From: Chloroflexota bacterium | GTDB taxonomy: Bacteria > Chloroflexota > Limnocylindria > Limnocylindrales > CSP1-4 | Length of the DNA: 32,811 bases | NCBI GenBank assembly: GCA_005880805.1 | Contig: VBFZ01000124.1 | Location: forward strand, 12,155-44,965 | Reading direction: 5' to 3' | In this document: one piece after another, positions 23,556 to 31,555 of the stretch | Layout: every line of letters begins with the position of its first letter | Position numbering within the stretch: the first letter of the stretch is position 1 | Made by a program: the position numbers and the translations under genes | Notes under the pieces: model-generated | The model's input: the letters and a program-made list of their open reading frames with translations, nothing else | Told to the model about the DNA's origin: nothing | The model's database searches: none

Positions 23556-23809
23556 GACTTCTCCGGTTTCGTGTCGCCGGAGTTCGCTGGACTTCTCCGG
23601 CCGGCCTTCTCCGGTGTCCTCTCGCCGTCGATCTCCTCGACCGAAACGAGGAAGCGCACCTGGCGGACCATGCCCCGGGTGGCTTCGTTGTCGGGGATCT
23701 CGACGGTGTCGCCGATCCGGCGCAGCCCGAGAGCGCGGACGGTCGCCCGGTTGCGGGCGACGTGGCTGATCGTGCTCTTCGTCTGGGTCACCCGCAGCTT
23801 ACCGGCCAT
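23552..23809 (-). CDS. rpmD: 50S ribosomal protein L30 with short C-terminal extension
   Basis: Residues 1-60 are a typical L30: AGKLRVTQTKSTISHVARNR and TVRALGLRRIGDTVEIPDNE, then MVRQVRFLVSVEEI. About 25 extra polar residues follow, rich in Lys/Glu/Pro/Ser, where the family usually stops. The ATG at 23807-23809 lies inside the end of rpsE. The stop overlaps rplO as ATGA, which supports the extended end. Confidence 0.95.
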   Translation of the reverse strand: MAGKLRVTQTKSTISHVARNRATVRALGLRRIGDTVEIPDNEATRGMVRQVRFLVSVEEIDGERTPEKAGRRSPANSGDTKPEKS

Positions 23810-24332
23810 TCGTGGCCTCCGGGGCGGACTGGCCGGGGATGAACGAGCGGAGCGTGACGCCGCGCCGCGCCGACAGCTCATCGGCCGAGTGCAGGCCGCG
23901 GAGCGCTTCCAGCGTCGCGCGAACGACGTTCACCGGGTTGGTCGACCCGTGGGTCTTGGCCAGGATGTCGCGGATGCCGGCGGCCTCGACCACGGCGCGC
24001 ACCGACCCTCCGGCGATGACGCCGGTGCCCTGCGAGGCGGGCTTCAACAGCACCCTGCTCGCGCTGAACTGCTGGCGAACCTCGTGCGGGATCGTCGTCC
24101 CCACCATCGGGATCCGGATCAGGTTCTTCTTCGCGTCCTCGACACCCTTGCGGATCGCCTCGGGCACCTCACCGGCCTTGCCGAGTCCGGCGCCGACATG
24201 CCCGGCGCGGTCGCCGACCACGACCACGGCGCTGAACGAGAAGCGCCGACCGCCCTTGACGACCTTCGCTACCCGGTTGATCTGGACCACGCGCTCCTCG
24301 AGCGTCAGCTTGTTGGGATCGATCCTGGCCAC
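23799..24332 (-). CDS. rpsE: 30S ribosomal protein S5
   Basis: A 177-residue protein with an S5 double-stranded-RNA-binding-like N-terminal domain (RVVQINRVAKVVKGGRRFSF, VGDRAGHVGAGLGKAGEVPE) and the C-terminal domain (GTGVIAGGSVRAVVEAAGIR). The start is GTG (24330-24332) preceded by AAGGGAG with five bases of spacing. The 3' end overlaps rpmD by 11 bases. S5 helps maintain decoding accuracy. Confidence 0.98.
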   Translation of the reverse strand: MARIDPNKLTLEERVVQINRVAKVVKGGRRFSFSAVVVVGDRAGHVGAGLGKAGEVPEAIRKGVEDAKKNLIRIPMVGTTIPHEVRQQFSASRVLLKPASQGTGVIAGGSVRAVVEAAGIRDILAKTHGSTNPVNVVRATLEALRGLHSADELSARRGVTLRSFIPGQSAPEATNGR

Positions 24333-24347
24333 GTGTGCTCCCTTCGG

Positions 24348-24710
24348 TCAGAACTCGAGGCCGGCTTCGCGGGCGGCATCGGCGAGCGACTTGATGCGCC
24401 CGTGGTACCGGAACCCGGCCCGATCGAAGACGACGGCGCGTACGCCCGCCGTCCTGGCTCGTTCGGCAAGCAGCCGACCGACGATCCTGGCTTCCTCGGT
24501 CTTGGTCCCCGAGGAGCCTCGCAGCTCCTTCTCGACCGACGAGGCGGCTGCAAGCGTCCTGCCGGACGAGTCGTCGACGACCTGCGCGTAAATGTGATTC
24601 AGGCTGCGGAAGACCGCCAGGCGCGGTCGCCCGCCCGTGCCCGCCAGGTTGAGGCGGATTCGGGTGTGGCGCTTGGCTCGGGCGGCGCCGCGGGTTGCGA
24701 CCTGCGTCAT
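24348..24710 (-). CDS. rplR: 50S ribosomal protein L18
   Basis: A 120-residue protein with RPRLAVFRSLNHIYAQVVDD and the C-terminal FDRAGFRYHGRIKSLADAAR motif of L18, which binds 5S rRNA with L5 and L25. The ATG at 24708-24710 has a GAGGA about ten bases upstream and gives the normal length; an upstream open extension overlaps the 3' end of rplF and is not supported. Confidence 0.97.
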   Translation of the reverse strand: MTQVATRGAARAKRHTRIRLNLAGTGGRPRLAVFRSLNHIYAQVVDDSSGRTLAAASSVEKELRGSSGTKTEEARIVGRLLAERARTAGVRAVVFDRAGFRYHGRIKSLADAAREAGLEF

Positions 24711-24738
24711 CGTTCGGAATTCCTCGGTTGGTTCGTTG

Positions 24739-25290
24739 CTACTTCTTGCCGCCGATCTTGCCGGCCTTGCCAGCCTTGCGACGGACCTGCTCCCCGGCGT
24801 ACCGGACACCCTTGCCCTTGTACGGCTCCGGCTTGCGGCTGGAGCGCACCGCGGCCGCGACCTCGCCCACGAGCTGCTTGTCGATCCCGACCACCGACAG
24901 GTGGGTCGGGTTCTCGAGCTCGAAGGAGATTCCGGGCGGCGGCGCGATCTCGACCGGGTGGCTGTAGCCCAGGCTCAGCTGGAGCTTCTCCCCGATCTTC
25001 TGGGCGCGGTAGCCCACACCGGTGATCTCGAGGCCCTTGCGATAGCCGGTCGTGACGCCGGTGACCATGTTGGCCACCAGCGTTCGGGTCAGGCCGTGCA
25101 ATTCGCGGTGATTCTTGGCGTCACTCGGGCGGCTGACGACGATGCGGCCGTCCTCCGTCGCCACGCGCATCTCGGCCGGCAGGGTCTGCTCGAGCTTGCC
25201 CTTCGGCCCGGATACGGCGATCCGGCGGCCGTCGATGGTGACCTCGACCCCGCTCGGGATGGCGATGGGAAGTCGTCCGATTCGAGACAT
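24739..25290 (-). CDS. rplF: 50S ribosomal protein L6
   Basis: A 183-residue protein beginning MSRIGRLPIAIPSGVEVTID, made of two repeated alpha/beta domains. It has the block GVGYRAQKIGEKLQLSLGYS and the C-terminal signature EPYKGKGVRYAGEQVRRKAG. L6 lies near the sarcin-ricin loop and the factor-binding site. A Lys/Gly-rich end follows the signature, as is common. Confidence 0.98.
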   Translation of the reverse strand: MSRIGRLPIAIPSGVEVTIDGRRIAVSGPKGKLEQTLPAEMRVATEDGRIVVSRPSDAKNHRELHGLTRTLVANMVTGVTTGYRKGLEITGVGYRAQKIGEKLQLSLGYSHPVEIAPPPGISFELENPTHLSVVGIDKQLVGEVAAAVRSSRKPEPYKGKGVRYAGEQVRRKAGKAGKIGGKK

Positions 25291-25296
25291 CGCGAG

Positions 25297-25695
25297 CTAC
25301 CAGACGAAGGCGAGGACTTCCCCGCCCAACTGTGCCTGCTTGGCCTTGTGGCCGGTCATGATTCCCCGGCTCGTGCTGACGATCACGATGCCCAGCCCGC
25401 CGAGCACGCGCGGAATGTCGGTCTTGCGCGCATACACCCGCAGACCCGGCTTGCTGATCCGCTTCAGCCCGGAGACGACGGGGGCCTTGCCGTCGACGTA
25501 CTTCAGCGTCAGCCGCAGGACGATCGACGGGCCCTGGCGCTCCTCGGCGACGTCGGCGATAAAGCCCTCCTCCACGAGAATTCGGGCGATCTCCCGCTTC
25601 GTCCGCGAGGCCGGGACGACGACTTCCGTGTGACGCGCGCGTGACGCGTTACGGATCCGCGTGAGCATGTCCGCGATCGGGTCGGAGATGTTCAT
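25297..25695 (-). CDS. rpsH: 30S ribosomal protein S8
   Basis: A 132-residue protein beginning MNISDPIADMLTRIRNASRA and ending with the invariant-type segment GGLGIVIVSTSRGIMTGHKA. S8 binds 16S rRNA helix 21 and, in E. coli, represses the spc operon at the L5 site; no such mRNA site was identified here. The length is typical. Confidence 0.98.
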   Translation of the reverse strand: MNISDPIADMLTRIRNASRARHTEVVVPASRTKREIARILVEEGFIADVAEERQGPSIVLRLTLKYVDGKAPVVSGLKRISKPGLRVYARKTDIPRVLGGLGIVIVSTSRGIMTGHKAKQAQLGGEVLAFVW

Positions 25696-25703
25696 GGTCC
25701 CCC

Positions 25704-25889
25704 TTACCAGCTCGACTTCGTGATGCCGGGCAGCTCACCCTGGAGCGCCCGCTCCCGGAAGCAGATCCGGCACAGTGCGAAGCGACGGATGAAGGCACGA
25801 GGGCGGCCGCACACCGTGCAGCGGTGGTAGCCGCGCACCTTGAACTTGGGTGGCCGCTTTGCCTTGGCGATGAGTGATTTCTTGGCCAT
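25704..25889 (-). CDS. rpsN: 30S ribosomal protein S14, zinc-binding (type Z)
   Basis: A 61-residue protein with the two Cys pairs of the short zinc form of S14: C24-x2-C27 and C40-x2-C43. It ends LQGELPGITKSSW, the canonical terminus. The zinc form is common in Actinobacteria, Firmicutes and Chloroflexota. A zinc-free S14 paralogue would not be expected in this cluster and none was seen. Confidence 0.97.
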   Translation of the reverse strand: MAKKSLIAKAKRPPKFKVRGYHRCTVCGRPRAFIRRFALCRICFRERALQGELPGITKSSW

Positions 25890-25916
25890 CGGTTTCCTCC
25901 CGCCCCTAGAGCCCGT

Positions 25917-26459
25917 TCATGAGGCGAAGGGCATGCCGAGGAGCTCGAGCAGGCGCTTCGACTCCTCGTCGGACTTCGCCGTCGTCACGATGCTGATCTC
26001 CAGCCCGCGGAGGCGGTCCACTTTGTCGTAGTCGATCTCCGGGAACGCGAGCTGCTCCCGCAGACCGAGTGAGAAGTTGCCGCGACCGTCAAACGACTTC
26101 GACGGAACGCCGCGGAAGTCGCGGATGCGTGGGAGTGCCAGCGTCATCAGCCGCTCGAGGAAATCCCACATCCGCTCGCCGCGCAGGGTGACCTTCGCGC
26201 CGATCGGATTGCCGGTCCGCAGCCGGAACTGCGAGATGGAGCGCCGGGCACGGGTGATGATCGGCCGCTGGCCGGTGATCATCGCCAGATCGCCGACGGC
26301 GGCATCGATCGCCTTGGCGTTAGTCAGCGCCTCGCCGAGGCCGATGTTGATGACGACCTTGCTGACCCGCGGGACTTCCATCGCGTTGCCGTAGGCGAAT
26401 TGCTTGGTGAGCGCGGCCACGACCTCCTGGCCGTACCGCTCGCGCAGGCGGCCGCTCAT
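25917..26459 (-). CDS. rplE: 50S ribosomal protein L5
   Basis: A 180-residue protein with L5 motifs VPRVSKVVINIGLGEA, GQRPIITRARRSISQFRLR and LPRIRDFRGVPSKSFDGRGN. L5 binds 5S rRNA and contacts the P-site tRNA. The ATG at 26457-26459 was chosen because it overlaps the rplX stop as ATGA and gives the usual N-terminus; the frame is open further upstream but that stretch reads as rplX shadow. Confidence 0.97.
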   Translation of the reverse strand: MSGRLRERYGQEVVAALTKQFAYGNAMEVPRVSKVVINIGLGEALTNAKAIDAAVGDLAMITGQRPIITRARRSISQFRLRTGNPIGAKVTLRGERMWDFLERLMTLALPRIRDFRGVPSKSFDGRGNFSLGLREQLAFPEIDYDKVDRLRGLEISIVTTAKSDEESKRLLELLGMPFAS

Positions 26460-26899
26460 GCCTTCTTCGCCTCCAGCTGGTGCCCGTTCCGGCACACGCG
26501 GACGCGGTCGCCGTTGGGCAACCGGACGTGTCCGATCCGCGTCGGCTCCGAGCACTCCGGGCAGACCAGCATCACCTTGCTCGTCGCGATCGGCTGGGCG
26601 ATGTCGATGATGCCGCCCAGCTGCGACGCGGGAACGCGCCCCGTCGTCGTCTGGTCCGGGCGCGGCGGGCGGCCTTTCTGGTGGCGCTTGGCGATGTTGA
26701 GGCCGGTCACCACGACGGCGCTCTCGGCGAAGGGCGTCGTGACCTTCCAGGTCTTTCGCGAGCCCATCAACCGGCCGCGCGGCTCGCGCAGCACGCGCTC
26801 GACGACGCCTCGCTTGCCTGCGTCCTTGCCGGCCAGCAGCACGACAGTGTCGCCCGAGCGGATCTCCGGCACCTTGGTGACTCTCGACGCGCGCGGCAT
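26456..26899 (-). CDS. rplX: 50S ribosomal protein L24
   Basis: A 147-residue protein with an N-terminal KOW domain (SGDTVVLLAGKDAGKRGVVE) and the block VVVTGLNIAKRHQKGR. The C-terminal part has a CPEC pair followed by VCRNGH, which looks like a zinc-ribbon variant with the last Cys replaced by His. L24 initiates 50S assembly. An in-frame GTG lies one codon upstream (26900-26902); I prefer the ATG at 26897-26899 because a GGAGG (26907-26911) sits seven bases upstream of it. The protein is longer than the common length of about 105 because of an insertion after residue 40 and the Cys-rich end. Confidence 0.95.
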   Translation of the reverse strand: MPRASRVTKVPEIRSGDTVVLLAGKDAGKRGVVERVLREPRGRLMGSRKTWKVTTPFAESAVVVTGLNIAKRHQKGRPPRPDQTTTGRVPASQLGGIIDIAQPIATSKVMLVCPECSEPTRIGHVRLPNGDRVRVCRNGHQLEAKKA

Positions 26900-27267
26900 C
26901 ACAACACCTCCGGCGCGAGCGAAACGATCTTCATGTAGTTGCGGTCCCTGAGCTCGCGCGCCACGGGACCGAAGATTCGCGTCCCGCGCGGGTTGCCCTG
27001 GTTGTTGATGAGCACTGCCGCGTTCTCATCGAAGCGGATGTAGCTGCCGTCCGAGCGGCCGTACTCCTTCGCCGTTCGGACGACGACGGCACGCACGACG
27101 TCGCCCTTCTTGACCGCGGCGTTGGGAATGGCCTGCTTGACGCTGGCGACGATCACGTCACCGACGCCGGCCGACGTCTTCTGCGAGCGGCCCATGACCC
27201 GGATGCACTGGATCGTGCGGGCGCCCGTGTTGTCGGCGACCTTGAGACGGCTGTACGGCTGGATCAT
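26899..27267 (-). CDS. rplN: 50S ribosomal protein L14
   Basis: A 122-residue protein starting MIQPYSRLKVADNTGARTIQ, with GDVVRAVVVRTAKEYGRSDG and GTRIFGPVARELRDRNYMKI, the canonical L14 sequence and length. L14 forms part of an intersubunit bridge and binds the silencing factor RsfS in other bacteria. The ATG overlaps the rpsQ stop by four bases. Its TGA shares one base with the preferred rplX ATG. Confidence 0.98.
   Translation of the reverse strand: MIQPYSRLKVADNTGARTIQCIRVMGRSQKTSAGVGDVIVASVKQAIPNAAVKKGDVVRAVVVRTAKEYGRSDGSYIRFDENAAVLINNQGNPRGTRIFGPVARELRDRNYMKIVSLAPEVL
26907..26911 (-). promoter_or_regulatory. Ribosome binding site deciding the rplX start
   Basis: GGAGG inside the end of rplN, seven bases before the ATG at 26897-26899 and only four before the adjacent GTG at 26900-26902, which favours the ATG. 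Confidence 0.55.
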
Positions 27268-27785
27268 CGGCTCGCCTCGGCCGCCTCCGACTCGCCGCCA
27301 GGCTCAGACACCCCGCCAGGCTCCGCTTCACTTGCTGCCCCGCCGGCCGACGCGTCGGCAGCCGACTCGCCCGCCGCGCCCGATTCCCCAGCTCCGGTCT
27401 CCGCGGCTGCCTCCGTTTCGGCCTGCTGGTGCCGACCGGGATGGGCGGACGCGTGGATCGCCTCGGACGTCGCGGCTTCCTCGGCGACGATCGTCTCGCC
27501 GGCCTGCGCGCCGGCGCGCGCGACCACCTCGACCAGGCGCCACCGCTTGGTTGCCGACAGCGGACGGGACTCCTCGATGAGGACCGTGTCGCCGACGTGT
27601 GCGTCGTTGGCCTCGTCGTGGGCCTTGAACTTGGTCGTGAGACGGATGACGCGCTTGTACAACGGGTGGCGGGCCAGCCGCTGGACGGACACGACGATCG
27701 TCTTGTCCATCCGGTCGCTGACCACGTGGCCGACCTTCGTCTTGCGCTTGCCGTTTACCCGGCTGATGGGTGGTGCTCCTGTCAT
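27264..27785 (-). CDS. rpsQ: 30S ribosomal protein S17 with long acidic/alanine-rich C-terminal tail
   Basis: Residues 1 to about 90 form a normal S17 OB fold: KTKVGHVVSDRMDKTIVVSV, HPLYKRVIRLTTKFKAHDEA, GDTVLIEESRPLSATKRWRL. Bacterial S17 usually ends near there. This protein runs on to 173 residues with a Glu/Ala/Gly/Ser-rich, probably disordered tail of about 80 residues that has no recognised domain. The frame stays open and closes exactly at the rplN start with an ATGA overlap, so the tail is unlikely to be a sequencing artefact. S17 binds 16S rRNA early in 30S assembly; the role of the tail is unknown. Confidence 0.95.
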   Translation of the reverse strand: MTGAPPISRVNGKRKTKVGHVVSDRMDKTIVVSVQRLARHPLYKRVIRLTTKFKAHDEANDAHVGDTVLIEESRPLSATKRWRLVEVVARAGAQAGETIVAEEAATSEAIHASAHPGRHQQAETEAAAETGAGESGAAGESAADASAGGAASEAEPGGVSEPGGESEAAEASR

Positions 27786-27798
27786 CTGGTCCTCGCGC

Positions 27799-28005
27799 TC
27801 AGGCCGTCCTGGCCCGTTCGGTGCGCCGCTCGAGCTGGACGGTCAGGATCCTGGCGATCGTCCGGCGGGCGGCGGGAATCTGGCTGTAGTCCTTGAGCTG
27901 CCGGGTCGACAGCGCGAAGCGCGCGCCCCACAGCTCCTGCTTCGCCTCGCGGAGGGCTTCCTCCAGCTCGGCGTCCGACATCGCGCGGACCTTATCGATG
28001 TCCAT
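27799..28005 (-). CDS. rpmC: 50S ribosomal protein L29
   Basis: A 68-residue, mostly helical protein beginning MDIDKVRAMSDAELEEALRE and containing KQELWGARFALSTRQLKD and ARRTIARILTVQLER, typical of L29. It contacts L23 near the exit tunnel. The first 14 bases lie inside rplP in another frame. Confidence 0.95.
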   Translation of the reverse strand: MDIDKVRAMSDAELEEALREAKQELWGARFALSTRQLKDYSQIPAARRTIARILTVQLERRTERARTA

Positions 28006-28432
28006 CTGACGTCGCCTCCCTCACGCCTTCCCGGGTGACGACCCGTGTCGAGACCGGCAGCTTGTGGCCGGCCAGGCGCATGGCCTCGACAGCCTCGTCG
28101 TGGGCGATGCCGGCCATCTCGAACAGGATCCTGCCGGGCTTGACGACGGCAACCCAGTGGTCGGGCGCGCCCTTGCCGGAACCCATGCGGGTCTCGGCAG
28201 GCTTCTTGGTCGCGGGCTTGTCGGGGAAGATCCGGATCCAGATCTTGCCGCCGCGTTTCACCGAGCGCGTCATCGCCCGGCGAGCGGCCTCGATCTGCCG
28301 GCTCGTGATCCACGCCGGCTCGAGCGTGGCGAGCCCGTAGTCGCCGAAGGCCACGTCGTGGCCGCCCTTGGCGAGCCCGGACATTCGACCGCGCATGACC
28401 TTGCGGTGCTTGACGCGTCGAGGCATCAGCAT
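27992..28432 (-). CDS. rplP: 50S ribosomal protein L16
   Basis: A 146-residue protein opening MLMPRRVKHRKVMRGRM, with the family blocks FGDYGLATLEPAWITSRQIE, KIWIRIFPDKPATKKPAETR and MGSGKGAPDHWVAVVKPGRI. L16 helps position tRNA in the A site. The gene overlaps the start of rpmC by 14 bases. The stop is TAA. Confidence 0.97.
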   Translation of the reverse strand: MLMPRRVKHRKVMRGRMSGLAKGGHDVAFGDYGLATLEPAWITSRQIEAARRAMTRSVKRGGKIWIRIFPDKPATKKPAETRMGSGKGAPDHWVAVVKPGRILFEMAGIAHDEAVEAMRLAGHKLPVSTRVVTREGVREATSDGHR

Positions 28433-28435
28433 GGC

Positions 28436-29119
28436 TCAGGCCGCTCCTGCAGCGGCCGCAGAACCGGTCGCTGCGAGTTCGCGCGGCGCGCGCTCGGGCG
28501 CGATGTCGCCGCGGTAGATCCAGACCTTGACGCCGATCCGGCCGTACGTCGTGTGCGCGTGGACCTGCCCGTAGCTGATGTCCGCGCGCAGCGTGCCGAG
28601 GGGAATCCGCCCTTCGCGATCCCACTCGCGGCGGCCCATCTCCGAGCCACCGAGTCGGCCGGCGACTGCGATCTTCACGCCCTTGGCCCCGGCCTTCATC
28701 GTCCGCTGAATGGCCTGCTTCATGGCCTTCTTGAAGGCAATCCGGCGACTCAGCTGCTGGGCGATGTTGGTCGCAACCAGGTAGGCGTCGAGCTCGGGCT
28801 GGCGGATCTCCTTGATCTCGAGCTTGACCTTGCTCTTCGAGAGGGCGCCGATCTGCTGGCGGAGCACCTCGACGTTCGCACCGCCCTTGCCGATCACGAT
28901 GCCCGGCTTGGCCGTATGGATCGTGACGGTCACGTGGTTGATACCCCGCTCGATCTCGACCATGCTCACGCTCGCGTTCGCGAGGCGACGCGCGACGAGC
29001 TGGCGGATGGCGATGTCCTCCTGCAGCAGCTCGGTGTATTCCTTGTCGCGGTACCACTTCGCGGTCCAGGTGCGTGAAACGCCCAGCCGGAAGCCGTACG
29101 GATGAACCTTGTGTCCCAT
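28436..29119 (-). CDS. rpsC: 30S ribosomal protein S3
   Basis: A 227-residue protein starting MGHKVHPYGFRLGVSRTWTA. It has an N-terminal domain, a KH domain with the PGIVIGKGGANVEVLR motif (about residues 72-87), and the C-terminal block LGTLRADISYGQVHAHTTYG. S3 lines the mRNA entry channel of the 30S subunit. The last dozen residues are an Ala/Gly-rich tail, a mild form of the tails on L15 and S17 in this cluster. Confidence 0.98.
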   Translation of the reverse strand: MGHKVHPYGFRLGVSRTWTAKWYRDKEYTELLQEDIAIRQLVARRLANASVSMVEIERGINHVTVTIHTAKPGIVIGKGGANVEVLRQQIGALSKSKVKLEIKEIRQPELDAYLVATNIAQQLSRRIAFKKAMKQAIQRTMKAGAKGVKIAVAGRLGGSEMGRREWDREGRIPLGTLRADISYGQVHAHTTYGRIGVKVWIYRGDIAPERAPRELAATGSAAAAGAA

Positions 29120-29120
29120 G

Positions 29121-29459
29121 TCAGGCCTCCCGGTCCTCGACGACGACCGTGATGTGGGTCATCGGCTTGTGGATCGGAAATGCCCGACCCTGGGCCCGCG
29201 GCTGATAGCGCTTCATCGTCGGGCCCTCGTTCGCGTGGGCCTCGGCGACGAAGAGATCTTCGGCCGACAGGTTGTGATTGTTCTCGGCATTGGCGGTTGC
29301 GCTCTTGAGCACCGCGGCGACGTCCCGCGCGGCGTGCTGGGGCATGAAGCGCAGCAGGGCAACTGCTTCCTCGACCGGCTTGCCCACGATGACACGGGTG
29401 ACAAGGTGGGCCTTGCGGGTCGAGCCGCGGATGTACTTGGCAGTGGCGGATACGCGCAC
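29121..29459 (-). CDS. rplV: 50S ribosomal protein L22
   Basis: A 112-residue protein with L22 signatures RGSTRKAHLVTRVIVGKPVE, LKSATANAENNHNLSAEDLF and the terminal RAQGRAFPIHKPMTHITVVV hairpin that reaches into the exit tunnel. The start is GTG (29457-29459) with an AGGAG about 11 bases upstream. The next gene, rpsC, begins after a one-base gap. Confidence 0.97.
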   Translation of the reverse strand: MRVSATAKYIRGSTRKAHLVTRVIVGKPVEEAVALLRFMPQHAARDVAAVLKSATANAENNHNLSAEDLFVAEAHANEGPTMKRYQPRAQGRAFPIHKPMTHITVVVEDREA

Positions 29460-29476
29460 GAGTCTGGCTGCTCCTG

Positions 29477-29761
29477 TTACTTGAGTGCGGTCGAGCGCTC
29501 GGTGTGCTTGCCGTGCCCGCGGAACGTGCGGGTCGGCGCGAACTCGCCGAGGCGGTGCCCGACCATGTTTTCGGAGATGTAGACCGGGATGTGCTTCTTG
29601 CCGTTGTAGACGGCGATCGTGTGGCCTATGAAGTCGGGGAATATCACCGACGCGCGAGACCAGATCTTGACGACCTTCTTCTCGCTGCGCTTGTTCATCT
29701 CCTCGACGCGACCCTTGAGCCGCTCCTCGACGAACCAGCCTTTCTTTACCGATCGGGACAT
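29477..29761 (-). CDS. rpsS: 30S ribosomal protein S19
   Basis: A 94-residue protein beginning MSRSVKKGWFVEERLKGRVE. It carries the S19 core IWSRASVIFPDFIGHTIAVY and ENMVGHRLGEFAPTRTFRGH. S19 binds 16S rRNA in the 30S head with S13, which is encoded further down this cluster. The length matches the family (about 92-95). Confidence 0.98.
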   Translation of the reverse strand: MSRSVKKGWFVEERLKGRVEEMNKRSEKKVVKIWSRASVIFPDFIGHTIAVYNGKKHIPVYISENMVGHRLGEFAPTRTFRGHGKHTERSTALK

Positions 29762-29779
29762 GCCGCTACACCTTCCCCA

Positions 29780-30607
29780 CTACTTGCGATGTCGGGAGCG
29801 GACGATCAGCCGCCCGGTCGTCTTGGCTCGCCGCGTCCGGTAGCCCATGGCAGGCTTGCCCCACGGCGTCTTGGGTGGCATGCCGGCAGGCGACTTGCCT
29901 TCGCCGCCGCCATGTGGATGGTCGCGCGGGGTCATCGCCACGCCGCGGACCTCGGGCCGCTGGCCCATGTGTCGAGCCCGGCCGGCCTTGCCGAGGTTCT
30001 GGTTCTCGTGATCGAGGTTGCTGACCTGGCCGACCGTGGCCATGCACTTGACGGACACGCGACGGACCTCGCCCGACGGCATGCGGATCTGCGCGAAGTC
30101 GCCCTCCTTGGCCAGCAGCTGAGCGGCAGATCCGGCCGACCGGACGATCTGGCCGCCGCGCCCCGGGACGAGCTCGATGTTGTGGATCGTGGTGCCGAGC
30201 GGGATGTTGGCGATTGGCAGCGCATTGCCGACTCGAGCCTCCGCACCCGGGCCCGCCACGACCACGTCGCCGACGCGCAGTCCGTGCGGCAGCAGCATGT
30301 AGCGCTTCTCGCCGTCGCGGTAATGCAGCAGTCCGATCCGCGCCGACCGGTTGGGGTCGTACTCGATCGTGGCCAGCCGCGCGGGCACGCCATGCTTGTC
30401 GCGTCGGAAGTCGATCCGTCGGTAGTGCTGCTTCTCGCCGCCGCCGCGGTGGCGCACGGTGAGTCGGCCGGCATTGTTCCGGCCGGCGCCGCGCTTCTGC
30501 GGCTCGAGCAGTGGCTTGTAGGCCTCGCGGGTGGTGATCTCCTCGAAGGTCGGGCGCGTCATCCCCCGAAGGCCGGGCGAGGTTGGCTTGTAGCCGCGCA
30601 GGGGCAT
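29780..30607 (-). CDS. rplB: 50S ribosomal protein L2
   Basis: A 275-residue protein with the standard L2 opening MPLRGYKPTSPGLRGMTRP and the highly conserved C-terminal segment GVAMTPRDHPHGGGEGKSPA. That segment contains the histidine of the family's peptidyl-transferase-proximal loop. L2 is required for subunit association and peptidyl transfer. The length is typical. The gap to rplW is two bases and to rpsS 18 bases. Confidence 0.98.
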   Translation of the reverse strand: MPLRGYKPTSPGLRGMTRPTFEEITTREAYKPLLEPQKRGAGRNNAGRLTVRHRGGGEKQHYRRIDFRRDKHGVPARLATIEYDPNRSARIGLLHYRDGEKRYMLLPHGLRVGDVVVAGPGAEARVGNALPIANIPLGTTIHNIELVPGRGGQIVRSAGSAAQLLAKEGDFAQIRMPSGEVRRVSVKCMATVGQVSNLDHENQNLGKAGRARHMGQRPEVRGVAMTPRDHPHGGGEGKSPAGMPPKTPWGKPAMGYRTRRAKTTGRLIVRSRHRK

Positions 30608-30609
30608 GC

Positions 30610-30933
30610 TCAGACTCCCTCGAAGAACTCGATCTTCTGGCCCGCGGCCAGGGTGACAATGGCCTTGCGCCAGGGGGTCGTGTAGCCCGTGATCCGGCCG
30701 CGCCGGGTTCCTCGTCGCTTCTCCTTGCGCTTGGTGGTCAGCACGTTCACCCCCACGACGGTGACGGCCTCCTTCTTGTAGAGCTCCTCCACGGCCGCCT
30801 TGATCTGGATCTTGTTCGCGTCCGGGTGCACCTGGAACGTGTAGCGGTGCGCCGGCTCGCGGCCGGCCAGGTCAATCGACTTCTCGGTGATGACCGGGCG
30901 GATGATCACTTCCTGTGCGGTCAGCACGCTCAT
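30610..30933 (-). CDS. rplW: 50S ribosomal protein L23
   Basis: A 107-residue protein with the L23 blocks IIRPVITEKSIDL, YTFQVHPDANKIQIKAAVEE and GVNVLTTKRKEKRRGTRRGR. L23 sits at the tunnel exit and is the docking site for trigger factor and SRP. Its position between rplD (4-base overlap) and rplB (2-base gap) is the universal order. Confidence 0.97.
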   Translation of the reverse strand: MSVLTAQEVIIRPVITEKSIDLAGREPAHRYTFQVHPDANKIQIKAAVEELYKKEAVTVVGVNVLTTKRKEKRRGTRRGRITGYTTPWRKAIVTLAAGQKIEFFEGV

Positions 30934-31553
30934 GCGTACACCTCCGCCATGCGCTCGAGAGCGGGTTGTTCGATGAGCACCACGTCGGCATTGAGCAGGT
31001 CGACGACGTTGAGCGAATCGGCCAGGATGACGTCGACGTCGGGCAGGTTGCGGGCCGAAAGCACGAGCTTCTCGTCGCGTCCGGGAGCCACCACCAGCAC
31101 CCGACCGTCGGCCTTGAGCGCGGCCAGGATGGCGAGCAGCTCGCGCGTCCGGATCTCTTCCAGGCCGAACCGGTCGACGACGCGAATCGCGTCGTCCGCC
31201 AGCTTCGCGGTCAGCGCGCCACGGAGGGCGAGCCGCTTCATCTTCCGCGGCAGTCGCTGCTCGTAGGAGCGCGGATGCGGACCGAAGACGACGCCGCCAC
31301 CGGCGTAATGAGGCGCATTGGTCGAGCCCTGCCGGGCGCGGCCGGTGCCCTTCTGGCGATAGGGCTTGTGACCGCCGCCACGAACCTCGCCACGGGTTTT
31401 CGTGTCGTGCGTCCCGAGGCGGCGCGCAGCCAGCTGGGCAACCGCGGCCTGGTGCAGGATGGCCTCGTTGACCGGCGCCGCGAACAGCTCCTCCGCCAGG
31501 GTCACGTTGCCCACGGCCGCGCCCGTCCGATCGTAAAGGGTGGTTTCGGGCAT
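30930..31553 (-). CDS. rplD: 50S ribosomal protein L4
   Basis: A 207-residue protein of normal L4 length. The extended loop that lines the exit tunnel is clear (KPYRQKGTGRARQGSTNAPH and GGGVVFGPHPRSY), followed by the globular C-terminal domain. In proteobacteria L4 represses its own S10 operon; whether that happens here cannot be told from the sequence. The stop overlaps the rplW ATG by four bases (ATGA). Confidence 0.97.
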   Translation of the reverse strand: MPETTLYDRTGAAVGNVTLAEELFAAPVNEAILHQAAVAQLAARRLGTHDTKTRGEVRGGGHKPYRQKGTGRARQGSTNAPHYAGGGVVFGPHPRSYEQRLPRKMKRLALRGALTAKLADDAIRVVDRFGLEEIRTRELLAILAALKADGRVLVVAPGRDEKLVLSARNLPDVDVILADSLNVVDLLNADVVLIEQPALERMAEVYA

Positions 31554-31555
31554 CG

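Noticed and set aside
22467..25025. Very long open frame on the plus strand opposite rplO-rplF
   Set aside because: It is antisense to several certain ribosomal protein genes and reads as low-complexity Arg/Gly/Asp sequence, a shadow effect of high G+C.
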